A DNA stretch of 64,000 bases from Thalassospira lucentensis (GTDB taxonomy: Bacteria; Pseudomonadota; Alphaproteobacteria; Rhodospirillales; Thalassospiraceae). Positions 17,642 through 26,126 of this stretch are shown here, in pieces. The stretch is taken from contig NZ_CP136684.1 of assembly GCF_032921865.1 (NCBI RefSeq), forward strand, positions 221,001 to 285,000. The letters run 5' to 3'. The translations under genes were made by a program, and so were the position numbers. The notes below the pieces were generated by a model that saw nothing but the letters and a program-made list of their open reading frames with translations, had not been told where the DNA came from and ran no database searches. Each line of letters opens with the position of its first letter. Positions within the stretch are counted from its first letter, which is position 1.

Positions 17642-18664
17642 ATGGCAGTAAGCGGACGCACGAAGATAAGCGACATCGCCTCGCGTCTTGGGGTTTCTAC
17701 GGCAACCGTATCACGCGCCCTAAGCGGCAATGGTTATGTCCGGGAACATCTCGCCTCCAGAATCCGGGCTGCGGCCATTGAAATGAACTACGCCGTTTCA
17801 AGCACCACTGCCGGGCAAAAGGTCCTGATTGTTTCCTCGCAAGAGGCCATGATCGACTTCAAACGCAGCCAGTTCACCATGTATGTTCTTGAAGGGGTTC
17901 GCGAACGCGCCGAAAGCCGCGACATCCGGATAGAATCTTACATCTATCAGCCCAATCAGCCCTTCGAAGACCTCTATAAAGCAGCACAGACACCCGATTT
18001 GATTGGGCTGCTGCTTGTTTCTGTCGATGATGCAACACTTGATTTTGTGCGCACCTCGGACATGCCTGCCGTCCTGGTCAATGGTGACGATCCGGAAATG
18101 CAGCTAAGCTCGGTCACGCCATGCAACCGGTCTGCGGCCTCCTTGGCGACCAAACATCTGATCAATCAGGGACACCGCCATATCCTGTTTCTCAATCGCC
18201 CCGGCAGGCGCACAATTAAGCGCCGCCTCGAAGGATGGCGTGACGCGATGGACGGACATTACAATCCCGACTATGTGATTGATATCGACGACTGGACAGC
18301 CGAAGCCGCAAGCCAGCGCATCACCGAGGTCATCGAAAGCAACCTTTCTTTCAGCGCCATTGTCGCTGCTGGCGATATCCTGGCTGTGGGTGCTGTTTCC
18401 GCACTACAGGCAAAGGGCTATAACGTTCCAAAAGATGTTTCTGTGGTCGGCATTGATGGTCTGCCCCAGGGCCAATACATGTCGCCAGCGCTGACATCGG
18501 TCAAAATCCCGATGCAGACAGTCGGCGCGCTGTCGCTGGATCTGCTGATTGAAACCTGCCGACTGACCAATGCCGATATTGAAATGCCCGCACGCCGGAT
18601 CGAATTGGCGTGCGAGCTGATTAGCCGTGAAAGCGTCTGTCCGCCACCGAAAAAGCTACGCTGA
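17642..18664 (+). CDS. LacI-family transcriptional regulator
   Basis: 340 residues from the ATG at 17642 (AGGAAAGGG upstream). The helix-turn-helix is at about 8-30 (ISDIASRLGVSTATVSRALSG) followed by the hinge, then a periplasmic-binding-like sugar domain (residues 60-330) with the GVRERAESR, IGLLLVSVD and AIVAAGDILAVGAV pattern. It is divergent from kduI with a 192-base shared upstream region, so it probably controls kduI and perhaps the TRAP/kduD/GH105 genes in response to a uronate metabolite. It converges on kduD. Confidence 0.9.
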   Translation: MAVSGRTKISDIASRLGVSTATVSRALSGNGYVREHLASRIRAAAIEMNYAVSSTTAGQKVLIVSSQEAMIDFKRSQFTMYVLEGVRERAESRDIRIESYIYQPNQPFEDLYKAAQTPDLIGLLLVSVDDATLDFVRTSDMPAVLVNGDDPEMQLSSVTPCNRSAASLATKHLINQGHRHILFLNRPGRRTIKRRLEGWRDAMDGHYNPDYVIDIDDWTAEAASQRITEVIESNLSFSAIVAAGDILAVGAVSALQAKGYNVPKDVSVVGIDGLPQGQYMSPALTSVKIPMQTVGALSLDLLIETCRLTNADIEMPARRIELACELISRESVCPPPKKLR

Positions 18665-18701
18665 TGGATGGGGAACCTTCATCACAGGTCCCGCACCGGC
18701 C

Positions 18702-19442
18702 CTATCGTGCAAGCCAGCCGCCATCGACATTCAGGATTGCACCCGAAACATAATCAGATGCGGGCGCTGCCAGATAAACCGCCGTTTCCGCAATATCATC
18801 TGGCCGTCCCCAACGACCCGCCGGAATACGATCCAGAATGGCAGCCGACCGATCAGGATCATCACGCAACGCCTGTGTATTGCTTGTCGCGATATAACCC
18901 GGCGCAATCGCATTCACATTGATGCCGCGTGCCGTCCACTCGTTTGCCAGAATACGGGTCAAACCGGCCACACCATGCTTGGACGTGGTATAGGACGGAA
19001 CCCGGATGCCGCCCTGAAACGATAAAAGCGACGCGATATTCACAATCTTGCCCTGCCCGCCGCGCGCAAAGACCCCCTTGGCGAATGCCTGCGAGGTAAA
19101 GAACACCGCCTTGGCATTCACATCCATGACAGCGTCCCAGTCTTCCTCGGTAAAATCGATACAATCAGCGCGGCGGATAATCCCCGCATTATTGACCAGA
19201 ATGTCGATATTGGCCCCTTCAAACAGGGACGCCCCCGCCATCGGATCAGCAAAATCAACAATGACTTCGCCTGCGACACCGCCCGCATCACCGATCATTG
19301 CAACCGTTTCGCCACAGCTTCGCCGTCCGGCACAGACAACTTCCGCACCTGCGCGTGCCATGGCGACAGCAATAGCCTGCCCTATTCCGGCATTGGCACC
19401 GGTTACCAAAGCTTTTCGACCGCTCAGCGAGAACGCATTCAT
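18702..19442 (-). CDS. kduD: 2-dehydro-3-deoxy-D-gluconate 5-dehydrogenase (SDR)
   Basis: 246 residues. Classical short-chain dehydrogenase: TGANAGIG at 14-21 binds NAD(P), NNAG at about 84-87, with catalytic S138, Y151 and K155 (YTTSK). Closest by pattern to KduD, which reduces 2,5-diketo-3-deoxygluconate to 2-keto-3-deoxygluconate. kduI on the same strand and the GH105 gene nearby support that role. It is the third gene of the minus-strand operon dctQ-dctM-kduD, 40 bases after dctM. The KDG kinase and aldolase that would complete the pathway are not in this window. Confidence 0.88.
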   Translation of the reverse strand: MNAFSLSGRKALVTGANAGIGQAIAVAMARAGAEVVCAGRRSCGETVAMIGDAGGVAGEVIVDFADPMAGASLFEGANIDILVNNAGIIRRADCIDFTEEDWDAVMDVNAKAVFFTSQAFAKGVFARGGQGKIVNIASLLSFQGGIRVPSYTTSKHGVAGLTRILANEWTARGINVNAIAPGYIATSNTQALRDDPDRSAAILDRIPAGRWGRPDDIAETAVYLAAPASDYVSGAILNVDGGWLAR

Positions 19443-19482
19443 GATATAACTCCGCTTGGATAGGTTTAGGTATGGGTGAACG

Positions 19483-20805
19483 TCACATCAGTCCGAGGAA
19501 ACGCGGCAATGCCAGCGTGATCCAAGGGACATAAGTGGTCAGAAGCAAGGCCACCGATGTCGCAAAGAAGAACGGCAATATCGGCCTTACCACCTGATCA
19601 ATGCGCAGATTGGCAACCGCACACCCGACAAAAAGGACACTCCCGACAGGTGGTGTCATCGACCCGACCCCAAGGTTAAAGATCATGATGATCCCCAAAT
19701 GCACCGGATGAATGCCGATCTCGGTCGCAATCGGCAAAAAGATCGGGGTGAAAATCAATACTGCCGGCGTCAGATCCATGAAAAACCCGATGATCAGCAG
19801 GCAGACATTCATCACCAGCAAAATCACAATGGGATTGTCAAAGGTCAGAATGGTCTCGGCAATCACATCGGGAATACCGGCAATCGTCATGACATAGGAC
19901 ATGATGCCCGATGCCGCGATCAGAAACAGGATCGAACAACTGGTAACCGCCGAGGATTTCAAAGCTTCCAGATATTCCTGCAAGCTCGCCATCCGGTACA
20001 TCAACGACAAAACAAATGAATACAGAACGGCAACCGCCGCCCCTTCGGTCGCGGTAAACGCCCCGATCGCAATGCCGCCGATAACCAGAATAATCATCAA
20101 TAAAGGCGGCAAAGCCTGCCATATCACATGCAGCACTTCCGACCAGCCGACACTACCTTCGGTGCGATAGCCGCGGCGCACGGCAAAAAAGGTAATGACC
20201 ATCATGACCGATAGCCCCATCAGGATGCCCGGAAGATACCCTCCAAGGAACAGGGCCGAAATCGACGTCCCACCCGATACCAGCGAAAACAGGATTAACG
20301 GTCCGCTCGGCGGGATCAGAATGCCAGTTGGCGCCGATGCAATATTCACCGCCGCTGAAAATGCGGGATCATACCCCTCTTTGCGCTGCAACGGCCCCAT
20401 AACGCCACCAACAGCAGCGGCGGCGGCAATTGATGACCCGGAAATCGATCCAAACAGCATATTGGCCAGCACATTGGTATGCGCCAAGGCACCGGGCATA
20501 CGCCCGCCCAGCAATTTCGCCAGATTGATCAGGCGGATTGCGATGCCGCCCTTGTTCATGATGTTCCCCGCCAGCACAAAAAACGGGATGGCCAAAAGTG
20601 TAAAACTGTCGATGCCCGAAAACATCTTTTGGGCGCTGACAAAACTGATAACCTGTGAAGGCAGATAGGCAAAGCCCGTCACAACCGAAGAAACACCAAT
20701 CGCAATCGAAATCGGCGTTCCCAGGGCCAGAAGGCCGAAAAACAGTGCAAAAAGCACTACTGCCGCACCGGCAGGATCAAGCATGAAATCAATAATCACA
20801 TCCAT
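19483..20805 (-). CDS. dctM: TRAP transporter large permease (DctM)
   Basis: 440 residues from the ATG at 20805 with AGGAGA upstream; an upstream ATG at 20856 lies inside dctQ and is less likely. About 12 hydrophobic segments with DctM-typical motifs: FVLAGNIMNKGGIA, NMLFGSISGSSIAAAAAVGG, IPPSGPLILFSLVSGG, and NLGVGSMTPPVGSVLF. It forms the Na+-driven transport channel of the tripartite system with DctQ and the DctP encoded divergently. The start lies one base past the dctQ stop, so translation is coupled. The substrate is probably a uronate or unsaturated oligouronide, from context. Confidence 0.93.
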   Translation of the reverse strand: MDVIIDFMLDPAGAAVVLFALFFGLLALGTPISIAIGVSSVVTGFAYLPSQVISFVSAQKMFSGIDSFTLLAIPFFVLAGNIMNKGGIAIRLINLAKLLGGRMPGALAHTNVLANMLFGSISGSSIAAAAAVGGVMGPLQRKEGYDPAFSAAVNIASAPTGILIPPSGPLILFSLVSGGTSISALFLGGYLPGILMGLSVMMVITFFAVRRGYRTEGSVGWSEVLHVIWQALPPLLMIILVIGGIAIGAFTATEGAAVAVLYSFVLSLMYRMASLQEYLEALKSSAVTSCSILFLIAASGIMSYVMTIAGIPDVIAETILTFDNPIVILLVMNVCLLIIGFFMDLTPAVLIFTPIFLPIATEIGIHPVHLGIIMIFNLGVGSMTPPVGSVLFVGCAVANLRIDQVVRPILPFFFATSVALLLTTYVPWITLALPRFLGLM

Positions 20806-20806
20806 T

Positions 20807-21310
20807 TCAGGCTGTCTCCTGCACTTCTTCAACCGGTGCCAACTGCCCCAGACCAATCAGGATAATATTAAGAGCCTGTAACAGAATGATCAGGCCTGCC
20901 GACACCGGAACCGCAAGGTAAACCATCCCCATCGGGATCTGCATGATCGGCGAAAGCTGCGCCATTGCCGACATGCTCGCCCCCCAGCCACCGATCAGCA
21001 TCGTAAAGCTGGCAAATGCGATGGAAATAACCCCGTTCAGCATCGCCAGCCCTTTGCGCCACCATATCGGACCCAGAAAAACCAGCAGATCAAGCGACAG
21101 ATGTTTACGGCTGCCAAAACAGTAAGCCGACCCCAGAAGCGCCATCCAGATCATCGTGAATCGAAGCGTTTCTTCCGTGAACAAGGCAGGCGTTGCCAGC
21201 ACATAGCGGGTAAAAACCTGCCACAGCATCAGGACCACCATGCCGCACAAAGTGATTGAAATAATCACCAGCAGCAGGCGCTCTATGCCATGCTTGAGAG
21301 ATTGCAACAC
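20807..21310 (-). CDS. dctQ: TRAP transporter small permease (DctQ)
   Basis: 167 residues with a GTG start at 21310; GGAGG sits 7 bases upstream, so GTG is preferred over an upstream ATG at 21343. Four hydrophobic helices, with the family pattern LWQVFTRYVLATPALFTEETLRF and the charged SRKHLSLDLLV loop. First gene of the minus-strand operon; its partner binding protein DctP is encoded divergently, about 440 bases away. Confidence 0.9.
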   Translation of the reverse strand: MLQSLKHGIERLLLVIISITLCGMVVLMLWQVFTRYVLATPALFTEETLRFTMIWMALLGSAYCFGSRKHLSLDLLVFLGPIWWRKGLAMLNGVISIAFASFTMLIGGWGASMSAMAQLSPIMQIPMGMVYLAVPVSAGLIILLQALNIILIGLGQLAPVEEVQETA

Positions 21311-21373
21311 TTCGCGTTTCCTCCGTCGAAGTCGCCCGGCCAAATTCAGGCATTATTTTTATGTCGATTGTCC

Positions 21374-21634
21374 TCAGACCATGCGATGTGCAAACAATAT
21401 CTGCAATCTGAAAATTATTTTCACAAACAATTCACAGTCGGCCTCACACATTAAAACCGGCTGATGCAACCGGTTCCACGAAACCAAACTGTGCTCCATC
21501 ACATTCAAAATATTATGGAACCTGCCCGACGCTGTAGCCTCAAAGATATCGGCGTGCAATTGCCCCAAAGCCAGATGCAGGCGGCCCTTGCAGGCGGCTT
21601 CAACATGCTCGCTTCGATACTCGGGAATGAAAAT
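21374..21634 (-). pseudogene. Remnant of a GntR/FCD-type regulator
   Basis: Between dctQ and dctP, the minus strand has an open frame reading EAACKGRLHLALGQLHAD, then IFEATASGRFHNILNVMEHS. This resembles the ligand-binding FCD domain of GntR/FadR-type regulators, where a pattern like F/LH-x-x-IFEAT-N-x-x-F is common. Two adjacent TAA stops lie directly upstream, and there is no DNA-binding domain and no end of the FCD domain. It is probably a decayed regulator of the TRAP operon, now replaced by the LacI protein. Similarity is from reading, not a search. Confidence 0.4.
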
Positions 21635-21696
21635 TTATTACATATAGAAATTTTATTTTCACAATGACAGTTTTATCCACATGTCATCGATGAAAT

Positions 21697-21718
21697 GCGG
21701 TGACATTTTCGTCACCGC
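21697..21718 (+). promoter_or_regulatory. Perfect inverted repeat in the dctP leader
   Basis: GCGGTGAC (21697-21704) and GTCACCGC (21711-21718) flank a six-base spacer, 35 bases before the dctP ATG. It could be a regulator operator or an mRNA hairpin near the ribosome binding site. No T-run follows, so it is not a terminator. Confidence 0.4.
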
Positions 21719-21753
21719 CATTCGGGCGGAAAGAAATCCAAGGGAGGAAAACA

Positions 21754-22728
21754 ATGAAATATCAGAAACTTGCCTTGACCTTAACAGCAATAGCCGCCCT
21801 TACGGTCGGCCAGGCAGAGGCGAAAACACGTTTGACTCTGGCCAACTCGCTGTCAGCAGACCACCCGACCAGTACAGCCTTGCAGCAATTCGCTGATGAA
21901 GTGAAAGAACGCACAGACGGCGAAGTTACCATTCAGCTGTTCTTAAATGCGGTTCTGGGGTCCGAGCGCGAAGTCCTCGAACAGCTTCAGAACGGTGCGG
22001 TTGACATGACCCGTGTGAGCGCAGGCAACCTCGAAAACTTTGATCCGGTATTCAAGGCATTCACCCTGCCTTATATCTTCAAGGGCGAAGACCATTTCTA
22101 TCGCGTCATGACCGGACCGGTCGCAGACGAGGTCTATAACGCCACAGAAGGCAGCGGCTTCGTCGGCCTGACCTTCTTCGACAGCGGCGCACGTTCGTTC
22201 TATACCACCGATAAACCGATCAATACGCCAGAAGATCTTGCAGGCCAGAAAATCCGGGTTCTGAACTCCAACAGCTCGATCCGCATGGTCGAAATGATGG
22301 GGGGCTCCCCGACCCCGATGCCCTACGCCGAAATCTATACGGCCCTGCAAATGGGCGTGATTGATGGTGCGGAAAACAACGTCACGGCTTTGACCATCGG
22401 CCGTCACGGCGAAGTCGCCAAATTCTATTCACAGGACGAACATCTTCGCATTCCGGATTTCCTCGTGATCTCCAACGCAGCCACTGAAAAACTCACCGAC
22501 GAACAGAACACCATTCTCAAGGAAGCTGCCCTGCATGCGACTGAATCCTTCCGCGCGCTTTGGGACCAAGCCGTCAAGGATTCGACCACCGAAGCAGAAA
22601 AGATGGGCGTGACTTTTGTCTCCCCGGATCAGGCACCTTTCCGCGAAAAAGTCATGCCGCTGCTTGACGAGTATCGTAACGATCCGGATTTCGGCGGTCT
22701 CCTGACCCAGATCCTCGAAACCGAATAA
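21754..22728 (+). CDS. dctP: TRAP solute-binding protein (DctP)
   Basis: 324 residues from the ATG at 21754, with AGGGAGG upstream. Signal peptide of about 23 residues ending VGQAEAKT. DctP features: LANSLSADHPTSTALQQFADEVKERT, then KIRVLNSNSSIRMVEMMGGSPTPMPYAEIYTAL, the stretch that contains the carboxylate-binding arginine, and MGVIDGAENNV. The ligand is probably a uronic acid or oligouronide, judged by the adjacent GH105 and kdu genes. It is divergent from dctQM-kduD and followed 51 bases later by the GH105 gene in the same direction. Confidence 0.93.
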   Translation: MKYQKLALTLTAIAALTVGQAEAKTRLTLANSLSADHPTSTALQQFADEVKERTDGEVTIQLFLNAVLGSEREVLEQLQNGAVDMTRVSAGNLENFDPVFKAFTLPYIFKGEDHFYRVMTGPVADEVYNATEGSGFVGLTFFDSGARSFYTTDKPINTPEDLAGQKIRVLNSNSSIRMVEMMGGSPTPMPYAEIYTALQMGVIDGAENNVTALTIGRHGEVAKFYSQDEHLRIPDFLVISNAATEKLTDEQNTILKEAALHATESFRALWDQAVKDSTTEAEKMGVTFVSPDQAPFREKVMPLLDEYRNDPDFGGLLTQILETE

Positions 22729-22779
22729 TTTTCCGCTCCGCGCCGACCAAATTCCTCAAAAAAACAGCGAGACACAATA

Positions 22780-23877
22780 ATGGGAACCGATACCGTCAGC
22801 CTTCGCGACGAATTGAAAGAGAAAATCTCTCAGATAGTGACAGGCTTGCGTAACCTGCGAGACGAAGGACAGTTCAACGAGCCGAACCTTGATGGAACAG
22901 CCGGTGATTATGTCAGTTTCGATAGTTGGGAATGGCCACAGGGTGTCGGTCTATACGGAATTGCGCAACTCTGGCTCCAGACCGGAGACGCAGAAGCGCG
23001 GAGCATTCTGGAAAACTGGTACGAAAAACAACTTTCCCTGGGTCTACCGTCCCAGAATGTGAACACGACAGCCCCCATGCTGGCGCTTTCCATTCTGTGG
23101 CAGCAGACCCGGGATCCTCGCTGGGAACCTGTTCTTGACGATTGGGCAAACCGCCTGATCGCAGACGCCCCGCGCACCACGTCCGGCGGGTTCCAGCACG
23201 ATGTTTCAGACAAGATCAATAACGGCGAACTGTGGGACGATACCCTGTTCATGCTCGCCCTGTTTCTGGCATCGTACGGTCAGGCTTCCGGCCGAAAAGA
23301 CCTGATCGAAGAAGCCAAATTCCAGTTTCTGGTGCACACCCACTATCTTTGCGAACCCGAAACCGGCCTGTGGTTTCATGGCTGGACCTTCGATGGTCAT
23401 CACAATTTCGCCCGTGCACGCTGGGCCCGTGGCAACTCATGGATTTCGGCCGGAATACTCGATCTGATTGAACTTGCCGATCTTGATGCCGCCACACGCC
23501 GCTATCTGCTGTGGGTGGTCAAGGCACAGCTATCAAGCCTGATTGACTATCAGACCCAAAACGGCACATGGCACACACTGGTCGATGACCCGACCTCTTA
23601 CGAGGAAATCTCGGCCACCTCTGCAATCGGCTATGCCCTGCTCAAAGGATATCGCCTGGGCCTTGGACCGGAAAGCTGGAAAACGGCTGGTCAGAAAGCT
23701 TTGCATGCGGTGCTCGGCAACATCGACAGTAATGGTGTCGTGCAACAGGTTTCCTACGGCACCCGCATGGGACATGATCTTGAATTCTACAAGAACATCC
23801 CCCTGCACCCAACCGGCTATGGCCAATCCATGGCGCTTCTATGCCTTGTCGAAGCCCTCAATCACATAAACGAATAG
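22780..23877 (+). CDS. Unsaturated uronyl/rhamnogalacturonyl hydrolase, GH105 (GH88-like)
   Basis: 365 residues without signal peptide, so cytoplasmic. Alpha/alpha-barrel family pattern: YVSFDSWEWPQGVGLYGI, then NNGELWDDTLFMLALFL, with D153/D154 as candidate catalytic acid, and RARWARGNSWIS near residue 220. These enzymes remove the 4,5-unsaturated uronic acid left by polysaccharide lyases, yielding the keto-deoxyuronate that KduI uses. Intracellular location fits import of oligomers by the TRAP system just upstream. Exact polymer (pectin, rhamnogalacturonan or ulvan) cannot be told from sequence alone. Confidence 0.88.
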   Translation: MGTDTVSLRDELKEKISQIVTGLRNLRDEGQFNEPNLDGTAGDYVSFDSWEWPQGVGLYGIAQLWLQTGDAEARSILENWYEKQLSLGLPSQNVNTTAPMLALSILWQQTRDPRWEPVLDDWANRLIADAPRTTSGGFQHDVSDKINNGELWDDTLFMLALFLASYGQASGRKDLIEEAKFQFLVHTHYLCEPETGLWFHGWTFDGHHNFARARWARGNSWISAGILDLIELADLDAATRRYLLWVVKAQLSSLIDYQTQNGTWHTLVDDPTSYEEISATSAIGYALLKGYRLGLGPESWKTAGQKALHAVLGNIDSNGVVQQVSYGTRMGHDLEFYKNIPLHPTGYGQSMALLCLVEALNHINE

Positions 23878-23903
23878 AATTGCGCTTCAACTGAAGCTTC
23901 GAA

Positions 23904-23937
23904 AGCCCCTGTCCGCATTGCGACAGGGGCTCTTTTT
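23904..23937 (+). terminator. Rho-independent terminator after the dctP-GH105 operon
   Basis: Ten-base-pair stem AGCCCCTGTC/GACAGGGGCT with an eight-base loop, followed by CTTTTT. It lies 27 bases after the GH105 stop and just before the converging dehydrogenase gene ends at 23946. Confidence 0.93.
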
Positions 23938-23945
23938 ATAAGTTT

Positions 23946-25004
23946 TCAACGAAGCCTATCGACCAAGACCGAACCAAAATCACTACAAGACAATGATCCG
24001 GCAAGGTCTGCTGTTCGTGTGTCCGGACTTTTGAGCATTTCAGCAATTGCCATATCAAGTCGGTTCGCCGCCTGCTGCAAGTCGTTGCGTCCAGTTTCTG
24101 CCCCCTTCCAATCCAGAAGCAAAACGGTCGACAGCAAGAGAGACACGGGATTGGCAATGTTTTTACCCGCGATATCAGGTGCGGAACCATGCGATGCCTG
24201 CGCAATCGCATTTTCATCCCCGACATTAAGCGATCCGGAAAGCCCAAGGCCACCGGCCAGCTCCGCCGCCTCATTCGAAAGGATGTCACCAAACATGTTG
24301 GTCGTTACAATCACGTCAAACGCATCTGGCGTTCTGACCAGAAGTGATGCCATCGCATCAACATGTTCTTCGCGAACCGTAAGTCCGCCCTGCTCGGCTG
24401 CGGCTTTCTCTGCTTCGGATAAAAACAGACCGTCGCTAAGCTTTAAAACATTAGCCTTGTGCACAATGGTCAGATGCCCGCGACGTTTGGCCGCAAGACG
24501 TGCAGCAAATGCCGACACCCGATAACTTCCCTGGCGCGTCACCTTGCGCATCGCCAGCGCAAGATCAGGAGTTGGCATCACCTCGCCGGTGCCTGCATAC
24601 ATGGTGCGATCGGCATAAAAACCTTCTGTATTTTCACGCACAATCACCAGATCCATATTTCGGGCCAAAGCAGGAAGACCTTCAAACACCTTCGAAGGCC
24701 TTACATTGGCATACAGATCAAGATTGATGCGCAATGCCGCAGAAGGATTGATCCCACCCTGATCTGCCGGAGGATAATGCGCGGTATCAACCGGTCCCAG
24801 AATGGCCAGATCAGCCTTGCGGGCACGCTCGATCAATTCCGGGGTAATGGTGGCACCGTACTTTTCCAATGATGCAAATCCGACGTCTTCGCTGCTAAAT
24901 TTTAATCCCAGCGAAAATGAACGATCCAATGCCTCAAGCACATTGCGGGTGACAGCCGTAATTTCCGGTCCGATCCCGTCGCCCGGCAATAAAAGAACAT
25001 CCAC
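23946..25004 (-). CDS. Isocitrate/isopropylmalate/tartrate-type dehydrogenase
   Basis: 352 residues. Family features: LLPGDGIGPEI at the start, NPSAALRINLDLYANVRPSK (substrate-binding arginines), RENTEGFYAD, VHKANVLKLSDG (catalytic Lys), NMFGDILSNEAAEL (metal-binding Asp) and HGSAPDIAGKNIANP. These enzymes oxidatively decarboxylate (R)-2-hydroxy acids such as isocitrate, isopropylmalate or tartrate. The substrate loop YPPADQGGINPS is not that of canonical LeuB. Because it follows the PrpF-type and Tct genes by only four bases, isocitrate or a related tricarboxylate is a plausible substrate. Last gene of the operon tctC-tctAB-prpF-like-this. Confidence 0.8.
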   Translation of the reverse strand: MDVLLLPGDGIGPEITAVTRNVLEALDRSFSLGLKFSSEDVGFASLEKYGATITPELIERARKADLAILGPVDTAHYPPADQGGINPSAALRINLDLYANVRPSKVFEGLPALARNMDLVIVRENTEGFYADRTMYAGTGEVMPTPDLALAMRKVTRQGSYRVSAFAARLAAKRRGHLTIVHKANVLKLSDGLFLSEAEKAAAEQGGLTVREEHVDAMASLLVRTPDAFDVIVTTNMFGDILSNEAAELAGGLGLSGSLNVGDENAIAQASHGSAPDIAGKNIANPVSLLLSTVLLLDWKGAETGRNDLQQAANRLDMAIAEMLKSPDTRTADLAGSLSCSDFGSVLVDRLR

Positions 25005-25008
25005 GACC

Positions 25009-26121
25009 CTAAACCTCCGTCAGAATATTTTCAGGAACAAGAACCCGACCTTCAAATAACCGGCGTGCGGTGCGGATCACCCCGCCGGAAATCACCGAAA
25101 GATTTGGTCCTGATCCCTCAATGGTAAGTTCCACCGCAATCATGCCACTCGGATGTTCAATCTGAATCCACTGTTGCGGCAAGGCCTTGAGACTGATCAT
25201 ACCATCAACGATGCTTCCTGAAAGTGATGCGCAACTGGCAACACAAATCGCACCGGTCACCGCATGGGTCGCATGGCAATTATGCGGCACAAAATAGCGC
25301 GATGTAATATCGCCACCTTTTGTCGGCTCGGACAGAATGGCCATTTTCGGAACAACCTTGCCGGTACAGTCGCCAAGCCCCATCAGTTCCGATGCTTTGC
25401 GGCGCACGGCTTCCATCCGCGCAATCAGTTCTGCATTGCCGTCAAGCTGCGCCTTTGTTTCGTTCCCCGTTATTCCAAGATCGCGGGCGCGAAACATCAC
25501 CATCGGAACCGCCACATCAATACAGGTCACTTCAAGCCCGTCGATATAGTTGATCGGTTTCCCCGTTGGCAGGAGCCGACCGGTTTTGCTGCCCATGATA
25601 TCCTTGAACCGCAATATCAGCGGGGACGCCGTCCCGGGCACGCCATCAATCGCCGCATCCCCGCTATAGGTCACCTTTCCGCCGGGTGTCGCGACCAGAA
25701 CGTCAACCAATGCACCGACATTTTTATTGTAAATGCGGACCAGCGTTTGATCCCCTGTAACCGGCACCAAACCGGCCTCAATCGCAAACGGGGCAACGGC
25801 TGCGGTCATGTTCCCGCAATTCGGATTAACATCAACCTCTGCCCTGTCGATGGCGACCTGGGCAAACAGGAACTCGACATCTGCATCCGGTCGGCTGGAC
25901 GGCGCAACAATGCATGATTTGCTGGTTAACGTATCGGCACCGCCAATTCCATCAATCTGACGTTTGTCTGGCGACCCCATCGCCGCAAGCAAAAGACGAT
26001 CACGCGCGGCAACGTCTTCGGGCAAATCACTGGCCAAAAAGATCGGCCCTTTTGATGTCCCGCCGCGCATCATCACGCAGGGAACGGCATGTTGGTCATT
26101 CACAATCACGGTATTTTTCAT
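25009..26121 (-). CDS. PrpF/GalD-family isomerase (aconitate-type or oxalomesaconate tautomerase)
   Basis: 370 residues from ATG 26121; a GTG at 26130 overlaps the preceding stop (GTGA) and is an alternative start. Typical PrpF family opening VPCVMMRGGTSKGPIF, then the NPNCGNMTAAVAPFA motif with the conserved Cys, and HNCHATHAVTGAIC with a second Cys. Family members isomerise double bonds in tricarboxylic acids: PrpF acts on 2-methylaconitate and GalD/LigU on 4-oxalomesaconate. With TcuA/TcuB and Tct transport genes here, isomerisation of trans-aconitate or a related acid is the likely role (inference). Confidence 0.8.
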   Translation of the reverse strand: MKNTVIVNDQHAVPCVMMRGGTSKGPIFLASDLPEDVAARDRLLLAAMGSPDKRQIDGIGGADTLTSKSCIVAPSSRPDADVEFLFAQVAIDRAEVDVNPNCGNMTAAVAPFAIEAGLVPVTGDQTLVRIYNKNVGALVDVLVATPGGKVTYSGDAAIDGVPGTASPLILRFKDIMGSKTGRLLPTGKPINYIDGLEVTCIDVAVPMVMFRARDLGITGNETKAQLDGNAELIARMEAVRRKASELMGLGDCTGKVVPKMAILSEPTKGGDITSRYFVPHNCHATHAVTGAICVASCASLSGSIVDGMISLKALPQQWIQIEHPSGMIAVELTIEGSGPNLSVISGGVIRTARRLFEGRVLVPENILTEV

Positions 26122-26126
26122 GTCGA

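Noticed and set aside
21465..21478. TGCAACCGGTTCCA as a LacI-type operator
   Set aside because: The palindrome has a central CG, but it lies within the regulator remnant, is short and has no second copy near kduI; chance is likely.
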